Below, piece by piece: positions 11,589 to 18,408 of a DNA stretch of 20,679 bases (within the stretch, counting starts at the first letter, position 1; every line of letters begins with the position of its first letter). The notes beneath the pieces are model-generated. The model was not told the DNA's origin and ran no database searches. It saw only the letters and a program-made list of their open reading frames with translations. This DNA comes from a virus: positions 1 through 20,679 of IMG/VR virus record IMGVR_UViG_3300042544_000660; one strand, 5' to 3'. Made by a program: the position numbers and the translations under genes.

Positions 11589-12641
11589 TTGATAAAAACA
11601 TTAAAGTTCAGGGTGAAAGATAAACACATTAAACATTTGAATAAGGTTGCAGCTAATGTGAATTTTGTCTGGAACTATATCAATGAACTTAGCTCACGCT
11701 CAATCAAAGAGCGTGGGGTGTTTTTATCCGAATTTGATATAAACAAATACACAGCAGGTTCAAGTAAAGAGCTTGGGATTCCTGCTCAAACAATACAAGA
11801 AGTAAGTAAAGAGTATGTCACCCGACGTAGGCAATTTAAGAAACGTCGACTACGTTGGAGGAAAACCAAAGGAAGTGGTAGATCGTTAGGTTGGATTCCT
11901 TTTCAACCACAAACAATTAAGTTGGTTGATAGTAAAATTAGATTTAATAGTGTTTTGTTTAGCTTTTGGGATTGTCATAATATATCGCAATACAAACTTA
12001 AATCAGGTTCATTTAACGAAGATTCTAAAGGTCGGTGGTATCTTAACATTGCTGTTGAATGCGAGGCTGTAAAATCTAAGGGAACTCAGTTAATCGGTAT
12101 AGATTTAGGTTGTAAAGATGCTGCTGTGACATCAACAGGAATAAAGCTTGACAATGGTTGGTATCGTGAGTTAGAATCTAAGCTCAAATTAGCGCAAAGA
12201 GCTAATAAGAAAGACAGAGTGAGGTCGATTCACTTAAAGATAAAGAATAGACGTAAGGACGCTATTCATAAGTTTACACGCAGTTTGGTAGATTCCAGTG
12301 CTGCAATCTTTGTTGGTAACATTAGTTCTCGGAAGCTTATTAAAACTAAAATGGCAAAATCTGTTTTAGACGCTTCTTGGGGACAGATTAAATCTACATT
12401 GGAATATAAATGCGCTAACGCAGGTGTGATTTTTGAAGTTATTAATGAAGCATACTCCACCCAGACTTGTTCGTGCTGCGGGATTATCCCAGACAGTAGT
12501 CCGAAAGGTAGAGCAGGTCTTGGAATACGGCAATGGGTTTGTTCTGAGTGCGGAGCAGAACACGATAGGGATGTGAATGCGTCTAAGAACATTGCTGCGG
12601 CGGGGCACCGCCGTCTTGAAGAAGGAATTCTCCTTGATTAG
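11589..12641 (+). CDS. tnpB: TnpB (IS200/IS605 OrfB) RNA-guided nuclease, without TnpA
   Basis: I prefer the TTG start at 11589, six bases after GGAGGAG; a further upstream ATG (11547) lies inside the previous gene. 350 residues, near the usual 350-420. The N-terminal part has KTLKFRVKDKHIKHLNKVAA; an Arg/Lys-rich helix (YVTRRRQFKKRRLRWRKTKG) follows. The RuvC fold shows IGIDLG (Asp172) and DRDVNASKNI (Asp328); a zinc ribbon is formed by C294-x2-C297 and C318-x2-C321. The RuvC-II Glu is replaced by Gly243 (FVGNISS); Glu287 (NEAYSTQTC) may take over. TnpB proteins cut DNA next to a short motif using an RNA made from the 3' end of their own element. No tnpA is in the window, so it probably acts as a stand-alone homing-type element. 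Confidence 0.9.
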   Translation: MIKTLKFRVKDKHIKHLNKVAANVNFVWNYINELSSRSIKERGVFLSEFDINKYTAGSSKELGIPAQTIQEVSKEYVTRRRQFKKRRLRWRKTKGSGRSLGWIPFQPQTIKLVDSKIRFNSVLFSFWDCHNISQYKLKSGSFNEDSKGRWYLNIAVECEAVKSKGTQLIGIDLGCKDAAVTSTGIKLDNGWYRELESKLKLAQRANKKDRVRSIHLKIKNRRKDAIHKFTRSLVDSSAAIFVGNISSRKLIKTKMAKSVLDASWGQIKSTLEYKCANAGVIFEVINEAYSTQTCSCCGIIPDSSPKGRAGLGIRQWVCSECGAEHDRDVNASKNIAAAGHRRLEEGILLD

Positions 12642-12661
12642 AGGAGAAGGGTGTCATAACA
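12598..12661 (+). ncRNA. Candidate 3' end of the TnpB guide (omega) RNA
   Basis: Known TnpB guide RNAs overlap the end of tnpB and run into the right flank. Here CGGCG (12598-12602) pairs with CGCCG (12609-12613), and TTCTCCT (12628-12634) pairs with AGGAGAA (12642-12648) in a 7-bp stem whose loop holds the stop codon. The guide part would then start near 12650-12660 and read into the interrupted gene. The 5' end and exact guide boundary cannot be fixed by eye. Confidence 0.4.
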
Positions 12662-12710
12662 GAAAGAACAGTTAGCTAATGTTGAGAAAGAATTGGAGGA
12701 ATTGAAATGA
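12660..12710 (+). pseudogene. C-terminal fragment of the gene split by the tnpB cassette
   Basis: Sixteen codons (QKEQLANVEKELEELK) then TGA, a clear charged amphipathic helix, with the stop overlapping the next gene start as ATGA. No start codon exists: the frame is closed upstream by TAA (12657-12659) at the cassette edge. The pentamer TAACA occurs at both edges (11582-11586 and 12657-12661); collapsing the 1,075 bases between them puts this fragment in the frame of the 71-aa gene, separated only by that TAA. I infer one original gene, but a separate gene that lost its start is possible. Confidence 0.45.
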
Positions 12711-12916
12711 AGAATTTAGCTTATAGTACAGTGTTTTTTCTAATTATGAACGTGATGGTTGCTATCATCATGGCTGTATCAGGATTTAACTTTACGTTCC
12801 CTAATCCAGATATTCCTGAAGTGCATGGATATTATCTGTGGTATGGATGTTTTGAGTTTATTGTCGTGTTAGGTACATTGTTGTTTGCTGAACACATTTG
12901 GAACAAGAATGATTGA
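12707..12916 (+). CDS. 69-aa two-span membrane protein
   Basis: It begins MKNLAYSTVFFLIMNVMVAI behind TTGGAGGAATTGAA. The first hydrophobic stretch (about residues 5-30) is followed by a polar, Pro-rich loop (NFTFPNPDIPEVHGYYLWYG) and a second span (FEFIVVLGTLLFAEHIW). This is a small inner-membrane hairpin protein. The start overlaps the fragment at 12660-12710 and the end overlaps the next gene. Role unknown. Confidence 0.7.
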   Translation: MKNLAYSTVFFLIMNVMVAIIMAVSGFNFTFPNPDIPEVHGYYLWYGCFEFIVVLGTLLFAEHIWNKND

Positions 12917-13145
12917 TTTCAACAGCTTGCCAGAAATATTACAGAAGTTCTTGACAGAACTGAACAAGCAGTATAAGATTGCTGCCATATCTGCTGTGGA
13001 TGGTGATGGTGCTTACAAAGAGTATCAGGTGGCCTGTAAAGGTAAAGTGTTTTATATTTACCACCATCTAATCAAAGATGAGTGGACATGGAAAGAACGT
13101 GGTAGTATGAGCTTTCCTAAACAATTGATGATTGAGGAGAAATGA
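12909..13145 (+). CDS. 78-aa hypothetical protein
   Basis: I prefer ATG at 12909 (MIDFNSLPEILQKFLTELNK), which overlaps the end of the membrane protein gene, over a frame opening at 12885. The ribosome site (GGAACAAG) is weak, so translation is likely coupled. A short alpha/beta protein with a central beta part (AYKEYQVACKGKVFYIYHHL). Function unknown. Confidence 0.6.
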   Translation: MIDFNSLPEILQKFLTELNKQYKIAAISAVDGDGAYKEYQVACKGKVFYIYHHLIKDEWTWKERGSMSFPKQLMIEEK

Positions 13146-13146
13146 T

Positions 13147-13590
13147 ATGGGGATGTATACCGAAATTTTTGTGAATGTTGATTTGAAACAAGACATCCCT
13201 GAAGATGTGTTGTATGTCTTGAAAGGGATGGTTCGAAGTGTTAAGGAAAAGAGTAACTATCACCACCTACCCTTCAATCATTCTGATGTTGACACAGATG
13301 ATGCTAAGTTCGTAGAATTAACATCAAAGTTTAGTAACAGATTTCCTTGGTTGTTTTGTAATGGTTCTTACTACACACCAAACACAACAGTTGCTGAACT
13401 TTCGTATGACTTCATTTCAGAGAGCTGGTCGTTGTTAGGTAAAGGTGACATTAAAAACTACGATGGTGAGATTCAACAGTTCTTTGAATGGATTGCTCCT
13501 TACTCAGATACAGAATTCTTAGGGTATTCTCGATACGAAGAATGTGATGAACCAACATTGTATTACCGTAAAGATTTCTCAGGAGAATAA
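13147..13590 (+). CDS. 147-aa hypothetical protein (MGMYTEI type)
   Basis: I choose ATG 13147 because GAGGAG lies eight bases upstream; a TTG at 13132 sits before that site. It begins MGMYTEIFVNVDLKQDIPED. The opening MGMYTE(I/L)-x-V-x-V-x-L is, from memory, frequent in small phage proteins of unknown function. The rest is mixed alpha/beta with a C-terminal DEPTLYYRKDFSGE. Probably in one transcript with its neighbours. Function unknown. Confidence 0.7.
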   Translation: MGMYTEIFVNVDLKQDIPEDVLYVLKGMVRSVKEKSNYHHLPFNHSDVDTDDAKFVELTSKFSNRFPWLFCNGSYYTPNTTVAELSYDFISESWSLLGKGDIKNYDGEIQQFFEWIAPYSDTEFLGYSRYEECDEPTLYYRKDFSGE

Positions 13591-13592
13591 CC

Positions 13593-13772
13593 ATGTGGGA
13601 AGTGAACAGCATTAAAGAGTTGTCTACTCAAACCCTGTCAGCCCTTCGAGCCTTGAGGTGCGATACAGCTCGTGATTTGTCTAAAGAACTTAATGATGTG
13701 ATGGCAGAGATTGATTTGATTGACCATGAGTTGAAGCTGAGAAAAGACAAGGATACGTCAAATGACCATTGA
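13593..13772 (+). CDS. 59-aa helical hypothetical protein
   Basis: A 59-residue frame from ATG 13593, two bases after the upstream stop, behind CAGGAGAATAACC. It begins MWEVNSIKELSTQTLSALRA and is helical throughout, with a heptad-like second half (DVMAEIDLIDHELKLRKDKD) that could form a coiled coil. It overlaps the next gene by 11 bases. The ribosome site and packing make it credible. Function unknown. Confidence 0.65.
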   Translation: MWEVNSIKELSTQTLSALRALRCDTARDLSKELNDVMAEIDLIDHELKLRKDKDTSNDH

Positions 13773-14049
13773 ACAAAAACGTCAACAGATTCTTGACATC
13801 TTAGAATATTTCGGATTTGAAACGGTATTCAGTAATGAGATATTCTCCGTAACAGTAGGAGACAGTGTATATGGTACTTGTCAGATAAATTATCAGTACG
13901 GTAAACATGGTGGCTATTTCTCTATACTTGAGTCAAAGAATGGCAATGCTTACGATTTCAATCTATCAGGTATTCGTAGTAATGACTTTGAGAAAGTGAA
14001 GGGTGCATTCTGGTTGTATTGTAAATTGGTTAAGGAGTATTGCAGTTGA
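13762..14049 (+). CDS. 95-aa hypothetical protein
   Basis: It begins MTIEQKRQQILDILEYFGFE, a helix, followed by a beta-rich middle (FSVTVGDSVYGTCQINYQYG) and a helical tail (FEKVKGAFWLYCKLVKEYCS). Its stop overlaps the TTG start of the primase-helicase, so it directly precedes and is probably coupled to the replication genes. No family recognised. Confidence 0.7.
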   Translation: MTIEQKRQQILDILEYFGFETVFSNEIFSVTVGDSVYGTCQINYQYGKHGGYFSILESKNGNAYDFNLSGIRSNDFEKVKGAFWLYCKLVKEYCS

Positions 14050-15920
14050 GTAAAGATAGTGGGGATTTTGTAGGACATTTCCACTGCATAGGTAGTGAGT
14101 GTTCTAATAAACATGACTGTCATAGCAGTGACGGGTTAGCGATTTATCAACACACAGATGAAAACGATGTAGTCACGTATGACGGGTTTTGTTGGTCATG
14201 TAGCCAATATTATTCATCTACGGATATTGGTAACTCATCTATTGCTGGAGATTTGGGGATCGAAGGTGGAGTTGTAGTAAACGCAAACAAAGTTACCGCT
14301 AAGCCTAAAAAAGAACCTATGACTAAAGATGAAGTCATCAACTTCATTAAAGAAATTGGTTACATTGGTAATGGTATTCGTGGTATAAAAGATGAGTATA
14401 ACCAATTCTACGGGCATTTAACTAAACTTGATAATGAAGGTAATCCCGTAGTCCGGTTCTATCCTGAAACTTCCGAAGGCAAAGTTACTGGGTATAAATC
14501 CAGAATCTTCCCAAAGAAATTCGGTATGTTGAACAAAGGTCGTACAGGAATTAAGTCTGAGTTATCTGGTCAGGTAAAGTTTAAAGCTGGTGGTAAGTAT
14601 TTACTTATTTGCGGCGGAGAGGAAGATAAGGTAGCCGCATTCCAGATGCTACGTGACAATCAAATTAAACGGGGGCAGAAAGACTTTGAACCTATCGCGG
14701 TAGTTAGCCCTACTACGGGGGAAGGTAGTGCAGTAAAGCAGATTGCAGCTCAGTATGACTTCTGTAATTTATTCGAGAATATTATCTTAGGTTTAGATAA
14801 CGATGATGTAGGTAAAGAAGCTATGGCAGAGATTGCCAAAGTATTGCCAGCAGATAAAGTAAAAATTGCATTGTGGACTATGAAAGACCCTAACAAGATG
14901 TTAGAATCTGGAAAGCAAGAGCAGTTTGTGCGAGACTTCTTCAGTGCAAAACCTTATCTCGATGACGGTATTATTTCCTCTATTGATGCAGATGATGGGT
15001 TGGAATCGGAGTTATCCAGACCTAAGATTAAGTTACCAGAGTTTATGTCTGATTTACAAAAAGCATTCTCAGGTGGAATCCCATTAGGTTATTGGGTAAA
15101 CTGGATCGCTGGGACAGGCGCTGGTAAAACTACTACGGTTAACGAAGCCATTCGTGAATGGATTTATACTTCACCCTATAAGGTTGGGATCGTTAGTCTA
15201 GAGTTAACTGCTGCACAGTATATGATTGCAATGCTGAGCCGTGAGGTTGGGTATAAAATTAACTTGATTGATTCCCCAGAAAAAGCTGTAGAGTTTATCA
15301 GACAACCTCATGTAGTAGAAGCACGTAATCATTTAAAGATGAACGAGTTCGGAGAAGAACGTTTTGCGTTGTTAGATGATCGGGAAGGCAGTCTTGACAA
15401 TGTTAAGAAACAAATTGAACGGCTGATTAAGAAACATGGCTGTCAGTTGATCGTTATAGACCCGCTTAACGATTTGTTTGATGCTTCTACATGGGATGAA
15501 CAGACAGCATTTATCAAATGGATGAAGACCATGCTGAAATCCGGTATTACATTCTCTTGTGTTTGTCACGTAAGAAAAGGTAATGTATCTACAGATAAAC
15601 ACGGTAAGCGTATTGAACGAGAGCTTACGGAAGATGACGTGTCGGGCTTGTCGCTCGTAACAAAAAGTGCGGGGGCTAATATTTTCTTAAATCGTTCAAA
15701 ATACGCAGAAGATCCTATAGTTCAAAACACAACTAAAGTAACATTAGGTAAGTGTCGTTGGACAGGGGTAACGGGTGTAGTTGGAAGTTGGTATTATGAC
15801 TTGCAAACACACACAATGCACAATTATAATACATTCTTTAATCAACAGCCACCAGACTTTACGGATAATTATTATCCCGCTGGTGAAGATGATGAAATAG
15901 ACGTAACCAATCTTTTCTAA
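14046..15920 (+). CDS. T7 gp4-like bifunctional DNA primase-helicase
   Basis: 624 residues (T7 gp4 has 566). I choose the TTG at 14046: AAGGAG ends eight bases before it, whereas the TTG at 14040 is only two bases away. Domains: an N-terminal zinc-binding domain (C-x5-C-HSSDG ... C49-WS-C52) for template recognition; a Toprim primase core with GGEED (Glu192) and LGLDNDD (Asp251, Asp253); a RecA-like hexameric helicase with Walker A GTGAGKTTT (356-364), Walker B LIVIDP, a VCHVRKG switch, and KCRWTGVTG, matching the arginine-finger region of T7 gp4 (KCRFTGDTG). The acidic tail ends in DDEIDVTNLF; in T7 the acidic tail with terminal Phe contacts the DNA polymerase. It unwinds the fork and makes RNA primers. 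The polymerase gene follows after eight bases. Confidence 0.95.
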   Translation: MSKDSGDFVGHFHCIGSECSNKHDCHSSDGLAIYQHTDENDVVTYDGFCWSCSQYYSSTDIGNSSIAGDLGIEGGVVVNANKVTAKPKKEPMTKDEVINFIKEIGYIGNGIRGIKDEYNQFYGHLTKLDNEGNPVVRFYPETSEGKVTGYKSRIFPKKFGMLNKGRTGIKSELSGQVKFKAGGKYLLICGGEEDKVAAFQMLRDNQIKRGQKDFEPIAVVSPTTGEGSAVKQIAAQYDFCNLFENIILGLDNDDVGKEAMAEIAKVLPADKVKIALWTMKDPNKMLESGKQEQFVRDFFSAKPYLDDGIISSIDADDGLESELSRPKIKLPEFMSDLQKAFSGGIPLGYWVNWIAGTGAGKTTTVNEAIREWIYTSPYKVGIVSLELTAAQYMIAMLSREVGYKINLIDSPEKAVEFIRQPHVVEARNHLKMNEFGEERFALLDDREGSLDNVKKQIERLIKKHGCQLIVIDPLNDLFDASTWDEQTAFIKWMKTMLKSGITFSCVCHVRKGNVSTDKHGKRIERELTEDDVSGLSLVTKSAGANIFLNRSKYAEDPIVQNTTKVTLGKCRWTGVTGVVGSWYYDLQTHTMHNYNTFFNQQPPDFTDNYYPAGEDDEIDVTNLF

Positions 15921-15928
15921 GGAGATTT

Positions 15929-18400
15929 ATGTTAGAGTATCGCAATTTAAAATTAGCCAGTGATATAGAAGCAAAGGGTTTCTATGATGTAGTAAATTCT
16001 AAAGAGGATATTCACTGTCTGTGTTCTGTTGATATTGACACAGGTAAAGTGATACTCTTTCATAATAACCCTGAGTTTGATAATGTAGTTGTTGTAGATC
16101 CTTACGACAATAAAGAGTACACAATACCTAAACGTTCAGGTACATTGGATGAAGGTATTGCATTTTGGAGTAATGCAGCAAATAACGGTAGCTTGCTAAT
16201 TATCCATAACTGTCATACATATGACAGACCAGTTATTGATAAGATTTGGCCGGAGAATACAATACCTTTTGATAGTTACCATGATACGTTTATCCAGAGT
16301 AAACTACAGTGGTTTGAACGTCCTTGCCCTAAAGGTGCAAAATCTCCACATGGGTTAAAAGCTTGGGGTATTAAGTGCGGGATTAATAAACCAGAGATCA
16401 CTGATTGGTCTACAATGGATGCTTTCAAATTACACAGGGTTATTGAAGACTGTAAGATCCAAGCGCAAACATATTTGATGTTAGAGAAGGAACGTAACTA
16501 CTTACGAGACACCTACGGTATTGATTTTACCTACGCTCTTAAAGTAGAAGCGTTGTACGCACATGAATGTTTTCTACAAGAAACCACAGGTGTTATGGTA
16601 GATATTGACCATATCAAACGCTGCATTGATGACTTGGATATTAAGATTGAAGTATTACGTGCGGAGATTGAACCACAACTACCACCTACGATTAAAGGTG
16701 CTACAACAAAAGTATCTCGTAAAGAGATGGCAGAGTTGTTTGGTTTTGATTCAAGTAAGATTGTAGAATCTACATCTCAAAGGAAGAAAGATGGTGAAGT
16801 GGTTACAGTAGTAGATAAACCTTATTATAAACCTACTATTAACTTTACTTCTAAGGAGAAGGTAAACCAATACTACGGGTTTAATTTATCTTACGGCGCT
16901 ACACCAGTATTCAATAAGAAGAAAGATTTAACTGATTGGATTAAAGCAAGTTACCCAGAGACTAAGAACAAAGACTGGGATATTGAAAAGAAAGAAGTGG
17001 TAACTGAAGTTATTAACTCACATACATGCAATTGGTTTGGAGTAGAACCTACAGATACGCATATTATTTCTGGGCCATTTACACGTATCGAGATTGAACC
17101 GTCTACCATGACACAATCCGATATAGTGAAAGCGTTTTTAATTAAACTTGGTTGGAAGGATGCGGATTCTTGGAACATACGGAAAGATGCTTATGACAAT
17201 TGGATTAAAGCAGAACAAGATGTAGAGGTACGGTGGCCTGAAAAGGCGTTACCGGAACATCAGTTAGTTAAGTTTGTTAAGAAAGGCGAATACTTGGTTA
17301 GTAGTCCTAAATTAACTGACGATGATTACGACCAGCTCCCAGAAGGTTTAGGTAAAAAGATCGCGGAGTATAACACGTATCAACACAGACGTAGATTCTT
17401 AGAAAATCCGGAAGACCCTGAGAATAAAGGATTGTTAAGCTATGTCCGTGAGGATGGGCGTATTCCAGCAGGAGTTAATAATTTCGCTACTCGTAGTGGC
17501 CGTGGTGCCCAGAGGATTTGGGTTAATGCCCCTTCAGATAGCGCTTTGTATGGTAAAGAAATTAGACAGAGTGTTATTTGTCCTAAAGGTAAAGTATTGG
17601 TAGGTATTGATATGAAGTCTGCACAGTTATCCATTGCAGCGTATTATGCTAATAACTATGAATACTATAATAACGTAGCTTCTGGAATGGAGTATTCAGA
17701 AGATGGTAAATATTTAGGACAGACAGCACACTGTGTAAACGCTCGTATGTTCGGCATGGTGTCAGAAGTGGATTGGCAATCTGCTGTGGAGACTCAAGAT
17801 AAAGAGTTAATCCACAAAATAACCTTGAAACGTAAGGCAAGCAAGGGTGGTAGTTTCGCTGTAATCTTCGGTGCATCAGGTAAGAAGGTGGCTAAAACTA
17901 TTGGAATCCCTGAGAAAGAAGGTGCTAAACGTAAAGACCAGTTCTTAAAACAGATGGGTCTTGACAACACGATTAAAGCATTGTCTTTGTATGAAGATAA
18001 ATTCAAGTACAAGGGTGGTTTCTATTTACCATTAGCCTTTGGGTATTGGTTATGGAATAACAGTAGCCATAAGAGTGTTAACACCATCGTTCAGGGTTTT
18101 GAAGCTTTAGCTCAGAAAATGGCAGCAATCCGTTTAGGTAAAGAGTTAGACAGGTTAGGTTTACGTAATCATATTAAACGTGTATTAGACGTGCATGACG
18201 AAACTTTATTAGAAGTTTCAATAGGTTACGAGGAACAGGCAGGTAAACTTGGAGGTTCTTGTTACACTTGGGCTGCTGAGCAGATATTCAAGTATCACAG
18301 AAAAACTCCTGAACACTTTGCTAACCACACACCACCACAGTTCGCTATTGACCTCAATGGAGGTTATAAAGTGGGTGAAAATTATTATGATGTCCACTAA
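15929..18400 (+). CDS. Family A replicative DNA polymerase with 3'-5' exonuclease (T7 gp5-like)
   Basis: 823 residues against 704 in T7 gp5. Exonuclease: Asp12-Ile-Glu14 (SDIEAKG), IIHNCHTYD, and a third motif with VIEDCKIQAQTY. Polymerase: VREDGRIPAGVNNFATRSGR (template-binding region), motif A GIDMKSAQLSIAA (Asp561), motif B R635-x3-K639-x3-F643-x3-F647-G, motif C LDVHDE (Asp757); like T7 gp5 it ends in His. Two changes stand out: the usual motif A Glu (T7 Glu480) is Gln566, and the motif B Tyr (T7 Tyr526) is Phe643. The thumb region (about residues 260-400) is longer than in T7 and may hold a different processivity-factor site. AAGGAGATTT precedes the ATG. It should copy the phage genome with the primase-helicase encoded just upstream. 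Confidence 0.95.
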   Translation: MLEYRNLKLASDIEAKGFYDVVNSKEDIHCLCSVDIDTGKVILFHNNPEFDNVVVVDPYDNKEYTIPKRSGTLDEGIAFWSNAANNGSLLIIHNCHTYDRPVIDKIWPENTIPFDSYHDTFIQSKLQWFERPCPKGAKSPHGLKAWGIKCGINKPEITDWSTMDAFKLHRVIEDCKIQAQTYLMLEKERNYLRDTYGIDFTYALKVEALYAHECFLQETTGVMVDIDHIKRCIDDLDIKIEVLRAEIEPQLPPTIKGATTKVSRKEMAELFGFDSSKIVESTSQRKKDGEVVTVVDKPYYKPTINFTSKEKVNQYYGFNLSYGATPVFNKKKDLTDWIKASYPETKNKDWDIEKKEVVTEVINSHTCNWFGVEPTDTHIISGPFTRIEIEPSTMTQSDIVKAFLIKLGWKDADSWNIRKDAYDNWIKAEQDVEVRWPEKALPEHQLVKFVKKGEYLVSSPKLTDDDYDQLPEGLGKKIAEYNTYQHRRRFLENPEDPENKGLLSYVREDGRIPAGVNNFATRSGRGAQRIWVNAPSDSALYGKEIRQSVICPKGKVLVGIDMKSAQLSIAAYYANNYEYYNNVASGMEYSEDGKYLGQTAHCVNARMFGMVSEVDWQSAVETQDKELIHKITLKRKASKGGSFAVIFGASGKKVAKTIGIPEKEGAKRKDQFLKQMGLDNTIKALSLYEDKFKYKGGFYLPLAFGYWLWNNSSHKSVNTIVQGFEALAQKMAAIRLGKELDRLGLRNHIKRVLDVHDETLLEVSIGYEEQAGKLGGSCYTWAAEQIFKYHRKTPEHFANHTPPQFAIDLNGGYKVGENYYDVH

Positions 18401-18408
18401 GAGGTACT

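Noticed and set aside
11243-11629. 128-codon leftward open frame
   Set aside because: Antisense to the denV-like and 71-aa genes, no ribosome site, composition of a shadow frame.
12266-12608. Two leftward open frames opposite tnpB
   Set aside because: Both are antisense to the RuvC and zinc-ribbon coding part of tnpB, which has clear protein-level constraint.
11589-12641. Complete IS200/IS605 transposon
   Set aside because: Only tnpB is present; no Y1 transposase (TnpA) frame with its HUH motif is near, and end hairpins typical of an autonomous element are not clear on the left.
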